Below, in pieces: positions 1 through 10,908 of a stretch of DNA of 64,000 nucleotides. A model generated the notes under the pieces. It searched no databases. It was not told the origin of the DNA and saw nothing but the letters and a program-made list of their open reading frames with translations. Source of the DNA: Streptomyces sp. TLI_171. GTDB taxonomy: Bacteria > Actinomycetota > Actinomycetes > Streptomycetales > Streptomycetaceae. The translations under genes were made by a program, and so were the position numbers. Position 1 is the stretch's first letter, and each line of letters begins with the position of its first letter. Location of the stretch: positions 1,426,001 through 1,490,000 of the forward strand of contig NZ_RAPS01000001.1 in the NCBI RefSeq assembly GCF_003610255.1. Reading direction: 5' to 3'.

Positions 1-128
1 CCGTAGCCGGCCCGGCGCGCGGGAGCGGCGATCGCCTCGCGGACCGCCAGGAAGACCGCCGAACTGGGCGGCAGCAGGTCGTAGGTGCCCTTGGGGGCGG
101 TGAAGGTGCTCAACTTCTCTTCCGTCAC
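1..128 (-). CDS. hisS: histidyl-tRNA synthetase, N-terminal fragment (runs off the window)
   Basis: Only the first 42 codons are present; the gene continues beyond position 1. The translation from the GTG at 128 begins [20 protein letters not shown], which matches the start of class II histidyl-tRNA synthetases, including the KGTYDLLP block that leads into motif 1. The enzyme charges tRNA-His with histidine in the cytoplasm. The start codon overlaps the stop of the upstream hydrolase by four bases (GTGA), with GAGGA a few bases before it, so the two genes are probably co-transcribed and translationally coupled. Identification rests on a short but characteristic stretch and on the usual actinomycete neighbourhood. 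Confidence 0.88.
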   Translation of the reverse strand, partial: MTEEKLSTFTAPKGTYDLLPPSSAVFLAVREAIAAPARRAGY

Positions 129-832
129 ATTCCTCGTCGCGGGAAAGCCGGGGCGCCTGACGCCCCCGCTGCCTGCTGGAGGTAGGGGTTCGTGGCGCGC
201 TCTCGGCCGATGGTGGTCTGGGAGCCGTGGCCGGAGAGCACCACGGTCGCGTCGTCGAGGGGCAGGCACACCCGGGCCAGCGAGCGCATGATCGCCGCGC
301 TGTCTCCGCCCGGGAGGTCGGTACGCCCGATGGAGCCGGCGAAGAGCAGGTCACCCGAGAAGAACACCGGAGGGATGTCCTGCGAGGCGGGCGTCCTGAA
401 CGTCACCGACCCCTCGGTATGGCCGGGGGCGTGGTCGACGGTGAGCTGCAGGCCGGCCAGGTCGAGCACGCTGCCGTCGGTCAACTCGCGGACGTCGTCC
501 GGCTCTCCGACGGTGATCGAACCCATCAGCTGCTGGCCGAGCGAGCGGCCGAGCGCCTTCTCGGGGTCGGCCATCATGTACCGGTCGGCGGGGTGGATCC
601 AGGCCGGGACGCCCTGCGCGCCGCAGACCGGGACCACCGAGGCGACGTGGTCGATGTGCCCGTGGGTGAGCAGCACCGCCACCGGCTTCAGCCGGTGCTC
701 GCGGATCAAGTCCTCGACGCCGCGCGCCGCTTCGTGACCCGGGTCGACGATCACGCACTCCTCACCGGCGGCGGGTGCGACCAGGTAGCAATTGGTGCCC
801 CAGGCCCCGGCGGGGAATCCGGCGACGAACAC
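125..832 (-). CDS. metallo-beta-lactamase-fold hydrolase (glyoxalase II-like)
   Basis: A 235-residue protein of the MBL fold. Residues 56-62 read THGHIDH, the HxHxDH zinc-binding motif. Further zinc ligands fit [15 protein letters not shown] and SGHG later in the protein, so two metal ions are expected. It most resembles hydroxyacylglutathione hydrolase-like proteins, which hydrolyse thioesters; the true substrate cannot be read from sequence. I prefer the GTG start at 832 because GAAGGA lies five bases upstream. An in-frame ATG at 850 has no ribosome binding site. It ends in ATGTGA, overlapping hisS. It is divergent from the cyclophilin gene across about 225 bases. Confidence 0.85.
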   Translation of the reverse strand: MFVAGFPAGAWGTNCYLVAPAAGEECVIVDPGHEAARGVEDLIREHRLKPVAVLLTHGHIDHVASVVPVCGAQGVPAWIHPADRYMMADPEKALGRSLGQQLMGSITVGEPDDVRELTDGSVLDLAGLQLTVDHAPGHTEGSVTFRTPASQDIPPVFFSGDLLFAGSIGRTDLPGGDSAAIMRSLARVCLPLDDATVVLSGHGSQTTIGRERATNPYLQQAAGASGAPAFPRRGM

Positions 833-1057
833 GCGAGTCCTTCGTTTCATGCGGTGGCGGTCTGCTTTTCCCCCGCAGCCTACCGGCGGCACCGGGCCGC
901 GGGCGAACCGGATTGCGGGAGCGTTCAGGCCTTTCTCATCCTGAGCTGATCCCGCACCTACGCGCGAGGTCCCTACACTTGGCCGCCGATGGGTGCGATG
1001 ATCCGCACACGACAGTCACAAGTCCGACGTCACACAGCCCAGTAGGAGACACGGCCG

Positions 1058-1807
1058 GTGGTCAGCAGCGAACAGCGGCGGCGGCAGCTCGCCCGCGACA
1101 AGTACGAGCGCCAGGTGCAGGCGCGCGCCGAGGCGGCCAGCCAGCGCAAGAAGCGCAACGCGATCGTGGCCGCGGTGCTGGCCGTCGTGGTGGTGGCCGG
1201 TGTGACCACCGTCGCGACCGGCGTGTTCAGTTCCGACGACAAGAAGGACAAGGCGGCCGCCGCGGCGCCGTCCCCGTCGTCGAGCATCAAGCAGTGGGCC
1301 GCCGAGCCGGCCATGTCGATCGACACCAAGGGCACCTACACGGCGACCCTGGACACCTCGGCGGGCAAGGTCGGGTTCACCCTGGACGCGGCGAAGGCCC
1401 CGCACACCGTCAACTCCTTCGTGTTCCTTGCGGGTCAGCAGTTCTGGGACAACACCAAGTGCCACCGCCTCACCACCGAGGGCATCTACGTCCTGCAGTG
1501 CGGTGACCCGACGGGCACCGGATCGGGCAGCCCGGGCTACTCGTTCACCGACGAGAACCTGGAGGGCGCGACCTACCCGGCCGGCACCGTGGCGATGGCC
1601 AACTCGGGCGCGAACACCAACGGCAGCCAGTTCTTCCTGGTCTACAAGGACACCCAACTGCCGCCCAACTACACCCCGTTCGGCAAGATCACCAGCGGCC
1701 TGGACGTGCTGCAGAAGATCGCCGCCGCGGGCGTCCAGGGCGGTGGCGGCGACGGCCCGCCGGCCACCCCCGTCAACGTGAAGAGCATCACGACCACCAA
1801 GGGCTGA
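1058..1807 (+). CDS. membrane-anchored cyclophilin-type peptidyl-prolyl isomerase
   Basis: A 249-residue protein. A charged, basic cytoplasmic N-terminus (residues 1-34) is followed by one transmembrane segment (about 35-56) and an Ala/Ser/Pro linker. A cyclophilin domain follows (about 90-245) with the family blocks FVFLAGQQFWD, CHRLT, GDPTGTGSG and NGSQFFLVY. Cyclophilins catalyse cis-trans isomerisation of proline peptide bonds; here the domain should lie outside the membrane and assist folding of exported proteins. The canonical catalytic arginine region (FHRV) reads CHRLT, so the arginine is kept. Start is GTG with AGGAG nine bases upstream. It stands alone between divergent and same-strand neighbours. 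Confidence 0.87.
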   Translation: MVSSEQRRRQLARDKYERQVQARAEAASQRKKRNAIVAAVLAVVVVAGVTTVATGVFSSDDKKDKAAAAAPSPSSSIKQWAAEPAMSIDTKGTYTATLDTSAGKVGFTLDAAKAPHTVNSFVFLAGQQFWDNTKCHRLTTEGIYVLQCGDPTGTGSGSPGYSFTDENLEGATYPAGTVAMANSGANTNGSQFFLVYKDTQLPPNYTPFGKITSGLDVLQKIAAAGVQGGGGDGPPATPVNVKSITTTKG

Positions 1808-1827
1808 CCCGCCGCGAAAATCGACCG

Positions 1828-1853
1828 GCGCCGGATGCGGACAGCACCGGCGC
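1828..1853 (+). terminator. weak hairpin after the cyclophilin gene
   Basis: A 7-bp GC stem (GCGCCGG / CCGGCGC) with a 12-base loop begins about 20 bases after the cyclophilin stop. It could act as a terminator, but the loop is long and there is no T-run. Confidence 0.3.
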
Positions 1854-2014
1854 TGTTCGCCTATGTTGCTGTTGTATAGGGTGCCCAGACCGTCGGCCGT
1901 CACCCTCGGCTCAGCACAACGGCGGCTCGGGACGGCGGGCTTCATCGGTCCGCCGCACATCAACTGTGGACGACGCTCCCGCCCGTGGGCGTGGCGTCAT
2001 GTGGAGGAGGCGCT

Positions 2015-3244
2015 GTGAGCAGCGACCCGTGGGGCCGTGTCGACGAGCAGGGGAACGTCTACGTGAGGACGGCCGACGGCGAACGCCAGGTCGGCTCCTG
2101 GCAGGCCGGCTCCCCCGAGGAGGCCCTCGCCTACTTCGAGCGCAAGTTCCAGGGCCTGGAGGCGGAGATCGCGCTCCTGGAGCACCGGGTGCGCAAGACC
2201 GACCTGGCGGCCAAGGAGGCGCAGACCGCGCTGGACCACCTGCGCGCGCAGGTCGTCGAGGCGCACGCGGTCGGCGACCTGGCGTCGCTGGCCGGCCGCC
2301 TGGACACCCTGGCCGGTGAGATCGAGAGCCGCCAGAGCGAGCGCAAGGCCGCCCGGGCGAAGGCCCAGGAGGAGACCCGCGCCGCGAAGGAGGCGCTGGT
2401 CGCCGAGGCCGAGCAGCTCGCCGAGTCCAACCAGTGGCGGGAGGCCGGCGACCGGCTGCGCGCCCTGGTCGACAGCTGGAAGGCGCTGCCGCGCCTGGAC
2501 CGCAAGAGCGACGACGAGCTGTGGCACCGCTTCTCGCACGCCCGCTCGGTGTTCTCCAAGCACCGCAAGGCGCACTTCGCGGCGCTCGACTCGGAGCGCG
2601 AGTCGGCCCGCGCGGTCAAGGAGAAGCTGGTCGCCGAGGCCGAGGCGCTGTCCGACTCCACCGAGTGGGGCCCGACCGCCGCCGCCTACCGCGACCTGAT
2701 GACGCAGTGGAAGGCCGCCGGCCGCGCCCAGCGGGACGCGGAGGAGGAGCTGTGGGCCCGCTTCCGCGGCGCCCAGGACGTCTTCTTCCAGGCCCGGTCC
2801 TCGGCGTTCTCGGAGCGCGACGCCGAGCAGGGCGAGAACCAGAAGGCCAAGGAGGCGCTGCTGGTCGAGGCCGAGGCGATCCTGCCGATCACCGACCTGA
2901 AGGCCGCCAAGGCCGCGCTGCGCGAGATCTCCGAGCGCTGGGAGGCGATCGGCCACGTCCCGCGCGACGCCCGTCCGAAGCTGGACGGCCGGCTGGCCAC
3001 GGTGGAGCGCGCCGTCCGCGAGGCCGAGGAGGCCGAGTGGCAGCGCTCCAACCCGGAGGCCCGGGCCCGGGCCACCGGCATGACCGCGCTGCTGCAGGCC
3101 GCCGTCGACAAGCTGCAGGCCGACCTGGACAAGGCCCGCGCGGCCGGCAACGCGTCCAAGGCCGCCAAGCTGGAGTCGGAGCTCGCGGGCCGTCGGGCGC
3201 TGCTCGACCAGGCGCAGAAGTCGCTGCAGGAGTTCACCTCCTGA
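2015..3244 (+). CDS. DUF349 repeat protein
   Basis: A 409-residue, highly charged, predominantly helical protein. Several repeats of the DUF349 type are visible, with the recurrent pattern W..AGR....D..LW.RF..A...F (for example SWKALPRLDRKSDDELWHRF and QWKAAGRAQRDAEEELWARF, then WEAIGHVPRD). The C-terminal 60 residues are Lys/Ala/Glu-rich and look like coiled coil. The biochemical function of DUF349 proteins is not established. The start chosen is the GTG at 2015, preceded by GGAGGAG; an earlier in-frame start at 1985 has no ribosome binding site. It is followed at once by a long palindromic terminator shared with the convergent lipoprotein gene. Confidence 0.82.
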   Translation: MSSDPWGRVDEQGNVYVRTADGERQVGSWQAGSPEEALAYFERKFQGLEAEIALLEHRVRKTDLAAKEAQTALDHLRAQVVEAHAVGDLASLAGRLDTLAGEIESRQSERKAARAKAQEETRAAKEALVAEAEQLAESNQWREAGDRLRALVDSWKALPRLDRKSDDELWHRFSHARSVFSKHRKAHFAALDSERESARAVKEKLVAEAEALSDSTEWGPTAAAYRDLMTQWKAAGRAQRDAEEELWARFRGAQDVFFQARSSAFSERDAEQGENQKAKEALLVEAEAILPITDLKAAKAALREISERWEAIGHVPRDARPKLDGRLATVERAVREAEEAEWQRSNPEARARATGMTALLQAAVDKLQADLDKARAAGNASKAAKLESELAGRRALLDQAQKSLQEFTS

Positions 3245-3257
3245 ACCCCGTTCGGAA

Positions 3258-3303
3258 CGACGTCGAAGGCCCCCACCGCGCGCGGTGGGGGCCTTCGACG
3301 TCG
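3258..3303. terminator. perfect 46-nt palindromic bidirectional terminator
   Basis: Two 23-base arms, perfectly complementary and with no spacer, fill the gap between two convergent stop codons (3244 plus strand, 3309 minus strand). In RNA a few central pairs must open to form the loop. The position and symmetry fit a terminator working in both directions. Confidence 0.85.
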
Positions 3304-3308
3304 CCGGG

Positions 3309-4133
3309 TCAGACCACCGAGGAGGCGTCGGAGGGCAGCAGGTCGTTCAGGTCGACGCTCTGGTCCGGCCCGGGCGTCCCGGACGGCACGGGGGTGCCGA
3401 AGTCGCTGAAGTCGACGGCGCCGTTGTCCTTCTCCAGCCGCAGCGGCACCGGCGCGCCGGACGCGGCCACGTACAGGGTGCCGGTGCCGCTGCTGGAGCT
3501 GCCGGTCACGCTGACCGCGGCGCGGCCCTGCACGGTGCTCGGGTCGCCCTTGGCCAGGGTGCCCTTCGGGGCGCCGAGCTGGTCGGCGAGCGCGCCCAGG
3601 TCGCACAGGCCGCCCAGGTCGCCGAAGTCGGGGTCGTCGGCGGTGGTCTTCAGGTAGCGGTCGCCGACCAGGTCGGCGAGGCCGGAGCCGCCGTGGCTCT
3701 GCCAGAACGCCCGGTCGGGCTTCACCCACAGGTCGTGCCCGGCCTTCACCACCTCGAAGGAGCCGTCGCCGCCGAGGCCGAGGATGCCCCGGCAGTTGCC
3801 GGCGGTGTCCAGCCGCAGGTCCAGACTGATCCGCTGGCCCATCTCGGTGACCGTGCCGACCGCCCGCACCGACTTGGCGTCCTTGAGCGCCTGCACCGAC
3901 TTCTGCACGATCTCGTCGGCGCCCAGGGCCGCCACCCCGTTGTCCCCGGCCCCGGCGGCCGCCGGGGAGGCGGTCACGGCGCCGGCGCGGGCGGTGGCGC
4001 TCCCCGCGGCGCTCGCACTGCCGCCCGCGGTGGCGCTGCCCGAGCCGCCCGGGCTGCCGCACCCAGCGGCCAGCACGGCGGCGGCGGCCGCGCCCGCCAC
4101 CGCCGTCATCATCGGAACCCGTATGCCGCGCAA
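3309..4133 (-). CDS. LppX/LprG-like lipoprotein
   Basis: A 274-residue predicted lipoprotein. With the TTG start at 4133 (GGGAGG five bases upstream) the N-terminus is MRGIRVPMM followed by an Ala-rich hydrophobic stretch and the lipobox LAAGC, with the acylated cysteine at residue 25. A Gly/Ser/Ala-rich tether (about 26-62) precedes a beta-rich domain containing SVRAVGTVTEMGQRI, HDLWVKPDRAFW and PLRLEKDNGAVDFSDFG. That arrangement resembles the LppX/LprAFG lipid-binding family of actinobacteria. In that family a lipid is carried in a half-barrel, so an envelope lipid role is plausible but inferred. Alternative ATG starts at codons 8 and 9 would remove the positive n-region and are less likely. 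Confidence 0.72.
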   Translation of the reverse strand: MRGIRVPMMTAVAGAAAAAVLAAGCGSPGGSGSATAGGSASAAGSATARAGAVTASPAAAGAGDNGVAALGADEIVQKSVQALKDAKSVRAVGTVTEMGQRISLDLRLDTAGNCRGILGLGGDGSFEVVKAGHDLWVKPDRAFWQSHGGSGLADLVGDRYLKTTADDPDFGDLGGLCDLGALADQLGAPKGTLAKGDPSTVQGRAAVSVTGSSSSGTGTLYVAASGAPVPLRLEKDNGAVDFSDFGTPVPSGTPGPDQSVDLNDLLPSDASSVV

Positions 4134-4207
4134 GGTGCCTCCCGGAAAGCCGACCGCCCCCACCCGGCCAGTGTCGGCGGGGCGGGGGCGGGCGGCGACC
4201 GGAGCCG

Positions 4208-6559
<2,352 letters not shown>

Positions 6560-6643
6560 GGACAGCTCCTGAGCGTGGAGGGATCAACCTTCATCGTACC
6601 GGTGGCGCGCGTCCCCCCGGTCGGTGCGCCCCGCGTATGCAGA

Positions 6644-6678
6644 AGCCGCCCGGGAACGGGATCTGTTCCCGGGCGGCT
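6644..6678 (-). terminator. terminator downstream of apt
   Basis: A perfect 14-bp stem (arms 6644-6657 and 6665-6678) with a 7-base loop lies 14 bases beyond the apt stop, between apt and relA. It suggests that relA has its own promoter. Confidence 0.75.
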
Positions 6679-6692
6679 CCGACGGCACTGCG

Positions 6693-7247
6693 TCACACCG
6701 TGACGAGCGTCTCCAGCGGCGCCCCGTGCAGGTGCGAAGCCAACTTCTCACGCCCCGTCAGGAACCCGAGCTCCATCAGCACCACCACGCCGACCAGCTC
6801 CGCCCCGGCCTGCTGGACCAGGTCCAGCGACGCGGCGATCGTCCCGCCGGTGGCCAGCACGTCGTCCACCACCAGGACCTTCTCGCCCGGCGCGAACGCG
6901 TCGCACTGGACCTCCAGCGTCGCCGACCCGTACTCCAGGTCGTACGAGCGGGAGAAGACGTCGCCGGGCAGCTTGCCCTTCTTGCGGATCGGGACGAACC
7001 CGAGTCCGGCCGCGAACGCGGCCGGCGCGGCGAGGACGAACCCCCGCGCCTCCAGGCCGACCACCTTGGTGGCGCCGAGTTCCACCGCCCGCTCGGCCAG
7101 CGCCCGGGTCAGCGCGCCGAACGCCTCGGCGTCGGCGAGCAGGGGGGCGATGTCCTTGAACAGGACGCCCGGCTTGGGGTAGTCCTGCACGTCCCGGATC
7201 CGGCTGTTGAGCAGCTCGGACAGGGCGGGATCGGTGGTGGAGGTCAC
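6693..7247 (-). CDS. apt: adenine phosphoribosyltransferase
   Basis: A 184-residue type I phosphoribosyltransferase that converts adenine and PRPP to AMP for purine salvage. The PRPP-binding motif VLVVDDVLATGGT is at 124-136, and the N-terminal IRDVQDYPKPGVLFKDI block is typical of Apt. Start is GTG with AAGGAA upstream. It lies 20 bases after secF, in the conserved secD-secF-apt-relA order of actinobacteria. Confidence 0.95.
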   Translation of the reverse strand: MTSTTDPALSELLNSRIRDVQDYPKPGVLFKDIAPLLADAEAFGALTRALAERAVELGATKVVGLEARGFVLAAPAAFAAGLGFVPIRKKGKLPGDVFSRSYDLEYGSATLEVQCDAFAPGEKVLVVDDVLATGGTIAASLDLVQQAGAELVGVVVLMELGFLTGREKLASHLHGAPLETLVTV

Positions 7248-7267
7248 GGGGGTTCCTTAACGAGGGG

Positions 7268-8380
7268 TCAGCGCTTGCCGGACGGCCGTCCCTTGCCCCG
7301 GGAGCGGCTGGTCGGCTGGTTACGCTGTCCGACCATACCTGCCGGAACCTCGTCCTCCGGCACGTCCTCGCTGTCGAGGACCTCGCCACGGGCCTCCGCC
7401 TCGGCGGCGGCCTTGGCCTCGGCGGCGCGGCGCTGCGCGACCCGCTTGGCCAGCGCCTTCATGTCCGGGGTCTGCTCCTTGAGCTGCGCGAGCAGCGGGG
7501 TGGCGACGCAGATCGAGGAGTAGGCACCGGCGGCGAGGCCGATGAACAGCGCCAGCGAGATGTCGTTCAGGGTGCCGGCGCCGAGGATGCCGCCGCCGAT
7601 GAACAGCAGGGCGGAGACCGGGAGCAGGGCGACGACCGTGGTGTTGATGGAACGCACCAGGGTCTGGTTGAGGCCGTGGTTGGCGGCCTCGCTGTAGGTG
7701 CGGCGGGACTGCTTGGTCAGGCCCCGGGTGTTCTCCTTCACGGTGTCGAAGACGACGACCGTGTCGTAGAGCGAGTAGCCGAGGATGGTCAGGAAGCCGA
7801 TCACGGTGCCCGGGGTGACCTCGAAGCCGACCAGGGCGTAGACGCCGATGGTGATCAGGAGGTCGTGGATCAGGGCGACCAGGGCGGCCACCGCCATCCG
7901 CCACTCGAAGGCGATCGCCAGGTAGATGGTCACCAGGACCATGAAGACGATCAGGCCGGTCAGGGCCTTCTTGGAGATGTCGGAACCCCAGGAGGGGCCG
8001 ATCACCTGGGCGTTGATGTCCTTCTCCTGGACACCGACGGCCGCGGAGAACTCCTTGGTGAAGGTGGTCGCGGAGACCGAGTTCTCGGCGCTGATCTGGA
8101 CCCGGACGTCACCCTTGTCGGTGGTCTGCACCAGCGCGGTGTTGGAGTTGATGATCTTGTTGGCGGCGTCCTTGGCCTGGGACACCGTCAGTCCGGGCTT
8201 GTTCACGGTGTACACCGAGCCGCCCTTGAACTCGATGCCCAGGTGCAGGCCCATGGCCAGGCCGATCGCGGCCACCAGGACGATCACGCCGGAGATCGAG
8301 TACCAGATCTTCCGCTTGCCGACGAAGTCGAACGAGACCTCGCCCTGGTAGAGGCGGTGACCGATGTTGCGGAGCGACAT
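7268..8380 (-). CDS. secF: protein translocase subunit SecF
   Basis: A 370-residue inner-membrane protein that partners SecD and uses proton motive force to help pull preproteins through SecYEG. A transmembrane helix near residues 28-46 is followed by an extracytoplasmic domain starting GIEFKGGSVY. The remaining five helices of the RND-like core carry the motifs FEWRMAVAALVALIHDLLITIGVYALVGFEV and GYSLYDTVVVFDTV. The C-terminal 70 residues are charged, low in complexity and probably cytoplasmic. It starts three bases after the secD stop. Confidence 0.96.
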   Translation of the reverse strand: MSLRNIGHRLYQGEVSFDFVGKRKIWYSISGVIVLVAAIGLAMGLHLGIEFKGGSVYTVNKPGLTVSQAKDAANKIINSNTALVQTTDKGDVRVQISAENSVSATTFTKEFSAAVGVQEKDINAQVIGPSWGSDISKKALTGLIVFMVLVTIYLAIAFEWRMAVAALVALIHDLLITIGVYALVGFEVTPGTVIGFLTILGYSLYDTVVVFDTVKENTRGLTKQSRRTYSEAANHGLNQTLVRSINTTVVALLPVSALLFIGGGILGAGTLNDISLALFIGLAAGAYSSICVATPLLAQLKEQTPDMKALAKRVAQRRAAEAKAAAEAEARGEVLDSEDVPEDEVPAGMVGQRNQPTSRSRGKGRPSGKR

Positions 8381-8383
8381 GGG

Positions 8384-10165
8384 TCAGACCTCCTGGGTCC
8401 GGTTGGAGGTGGAGCGGCGGCGGGAGCCGCGGATCGGCGGACGGGCGCCGAGCCGCTTCGGGTCCAGGCCGGACCACGGGTGGCCGCTGGCGAAGAACTT
8501 GGTCCGCGCCAGCAGGGTGATCAGCGGCTTGGTGAACAGGAAGATCACCACGACGTCGAGCAGGGTGGTCAGGCCCAGGGTGAAGGCGAAGCCCTGCACC
8601 TTGCCGACCGAGACCAGGTACAGCACCGCGGCACACAGGAAGGACACGAAGTCCGAGACCAGGATGGTGCGGCGGGCGCGCGGCCAGGCGCGCTGCACGG
8701 CGGCCCGCAGCTGCGCGCCCTCGCGGACCTCGTCGCGGATGCGCTCGAAGTACACGATGAAGGAGTCGGCGGTGATGCCGATCGCGACGATCGCACCGCA
8801 GACCGCGGGCAGGTTCAGCGCGAAGCCGATGCCGGCGCCGAGCAGGCTCATGATCGAGTAGGTGAGGATCGCGGAGACCACCAGACCGGCGATCGAGACC
8901 AGGCCCAGACCGCGGTAGTAGACCAGCGAGTAGAGGACCACCAGCGCCATGCCGATCAGACCCGCGACCAGGCCGGCCTCCAGCTGCTCGGAGCCGAGCT
9001 GCGGGGAGACGGTGGTGACGTCGCTCTTCACGAAGTCCAGCGGGAGGGCGCCGTAGCTCAGCACGTTGGCCAGCGACTTGGCCTCCTCCTGGGAGAAGGT
9101 GCCGGAGATCACCGCGCTGCCGCCGGCGATCGCCTCCGAGACGTACGGGTGCGAGACGACCTGGCCGTCCAGCACGATCGCGAACTGGTTCGCCGGGGCG
9201 GCCTGGGTGGCGAGCTTGCCGGTGGTGTCGCGGAAGGCGTTGGAGCCGGTGTCGTTGAACGACAGGTCGACCATCCAGCCCTTGCCGCTCTGGGTGTCGT
9301 AGACGGCCTGCGCCTTGGAGACGTCCGAGCCGTTCACGGCCACGCCGCCGAGCGCGAACTTGTACCAGATGCTCTGCTCGGCGTCGTACGAGCAGGCCAC
9401 CGCGTTCGCGGCCGGGTCGTTGGTCTTCTGGTAGTTGACCCGCTGCGACTCCACCGAGCAGTCCAGCGCGTCGAACTGCTGCTTCAGCTCGGCCGGGACG
9501 GTGCCCTGGGTCAGCGCGGCGCTCATGTCGGCGGCGCTCGGGGTGCCGGCGGCGGCGCTCGGCGAGGCGGCGGCGGAGCCGGACGCGGTGGCCGAGGCGC
9601 TCGCGGACGCCGAGGCGGACGCGCTCGGGTCGGCCTGCAGGGCGCCGGAGACGGCGCGGCCGGCCTTGCTGGCCGAGGCGCTCGGCGACGGGGAGCCGGT
9701 GGCGGCGGCCGAGGCGGCGGCGCTCGGCGAGGCCGAACCGGACGGCTCGGGGCTGGCCTGCGCGGTCACACCGGTCGGCGCGGAGGCCAGCACGGGGCGG
9801 AAGTAGAGCTTGGCGGTGTCGCCGACCTTGTCGATCGACTGCTGCGTGTTACCACCGTCGGGGATGTTGACGATGATGTTGCTGTTGCCCTGGGTCTGGA
9901 CCTCCGCCTCGGAGACGCCCATGCCGTTGACACGCTTCTGGATGATGCCGACGGCGGTGTCCAGATTGGTCTTGTTGATCGCAGAAGGATCGTCCGACTT
10001 CGCGGTCAGCGTGACGCTGGTGCCGCCGGCGAGGTCGATACCGAGACGGGGCTTGGTGTAGCCCGTCCCGAACATGAGGGCCACAAGGCCGACGGTGACC
10101 ACCAGGATGAGCGCCAGCGCCCGTCCCGGGTATCCGTCGCGCGACCGCGACTTGGGTGTTGCCAC
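8384..10165 (-). CDS. secD: protein translocase subunit SecD
   Basis: A 593-residue SecD homologue. The first transmembrane helix (about 16-34) is followed by LGIDLAGGTSVTL and the first extracytoplasmic domain. The second half holds the RND-type helices with FVYFERIRDE-like and LLDVVVIFLFTKP blocks. Residues about 137-211 form a long Ser/Ala/Pro insertion (runs of SASASASA) inside the P1 domain, which should be an unstructured extracytoplasmic loop. The GTG start at 10165 gives MATPKSRSRD; GGGAG lies about eleven bases upstream. The 148 bases between yajC and secD contain an imperfect GC-rich hairpin around 10202-10238. Confidence 0.95.
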   Translation of the reverse strand: MATPKSRSRDGYPGRALALILVVTVGLVALMFGTGYTKPRLGIDLAGGTSVTLTAKSDDPSAINKTNLDTAVGIIQKRVNGMGVSEAEVQTQGNSNIIVNIPDGGNTQQSIDKVGDTAKLYFRPVLASAPTGVTAQASPEPSGSASPSAAASAAATGSPSPSASASKAGRAVSGALQADPSASASASASASATASGSAAASPSAAAGTPSAADMSAALTQGTVPAELKQQFDALDCSVESQRVNYQKTNDPAANAVACSYDAEQSIWYKFALGGVAVNGSDVSKAQAVYDTQSGKGWMVDLSFNDTGSNAFRDTTGKLATQAAPANQFAIVLDGQVVSHPYVSEAIAGGSAVISGTFSQEEAKSLANVLSYGALPLDFVKSDVTTVSPQLGSEQLEAGLVAGLIGMALVVLYSLVYYRGLGLVSIAGLVVSAILTYSIMSLLGAGIGFALNLPAVCGAIVAIGITADSFIVYFERIRDEVREGAQLRAAVQRAWPRARRTILVSDFVSFLCAAVLYLVSVGKVQGFAFTLGLTTLLDVVVIFLFTKPLITLLARTKFFASGHPWSGLDPKRLGARPPIRGSRRRSTSNRTQEV

Positions 10166-10313
10166 CTTGCTCGTTTCTCCCTGTCCATGCCGCCCGGCGG
10201 CCGGCCCCCGACCCCGCGCTGGGCGGGGACCGGGGGCGGCGGACGCACGGCGGCCCAAGAGGTCCTGATGGGCTTGCGGCGGGGTGCCGCTGGTCGAGGG
10301 TGCCCCGACCGTA

Positions 10314-10715
10314 CTACTTGCTCTCGGGAGCCTCGGCGTCGGCCTTCGCCTCGTCCTTGGACAGGCTCAGCGGCTTCTCGTCGGCGTCCGCGTCCACCGC
10401 GGCGTCCTCGGCGGAGTCCTCGACGGCCTCGTCCTCGGCCGGGCGGCCGTTGATGATCGCGTCGTACTCCAGCGGCTCGAGGACGGCCGCGATCGCACCC
10501 TTGGTGTAGTGGGCCACCACGCCGGGGGCGACCTCCAGCTCGACCGTCTCGTCGTTGACCGCCTTCACCAGGGCGTACATGCCGCCGATGGTGCGCACAC
10601 CCGCGCCCGGCTGCAGCGAGCTCTGGGTGTTCTGCATCTGCGCCTGCCGCTTCTTCTGCGAGCGGAAGAGCAGGAACATCATGAGCAGCGGGACGATGAT
10701 GATGATCAGGTTCAC
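10314..10715 (-). CDS. yajC: preprotein translocase subunit YajC
   Basis: A 133-residue protein with one N-terminal transmembrane helix (MNLIIIIVPLLMMFLLFRSQ) followed by the conserved KKRQAQMQNTQSSLQPG and VRTIGGMYALV segments, as in YajC, the accessory subunit of the SecDF complex. The C-terminal 50 residues are strongly acidic. Start is GTG at 10715 with AAAGGA eight bases upstream. A longer reading frame upstream lacks a ribosome binding site. Confidence 0.92.
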   Translation of the reverse strand: MNLIIIIVPLLMMFLLFRSQKKRQAQMQNTQSSLQPGAGVRTIGGMYALVKAVNDETVELEVAPGVVAHYTKGAIAAVLEPLEYDAIINGRPAEDEAVEDSAEDAAVDADADEKPLSLSKDEAKADAEAPESK

Positions 10716-10908
10716 GGCCAGGGTCCTTTGCGGCCGCTGCGAAGCGGCCAGTGCGTGTACGTCGGCCCGTCGGGTGAGAGGGGCGGTCCGGCGGAGTCTA
10801 GGCGACCCGCACTCAGCGGACAACGCCAAGCATGCCAGTGTGCGGCCGAAAGTGGCGAGCCTTGGCATGCACATAAACCCCCGATAAGGCAGGCAGGTTA
10901 CGGCCGCC

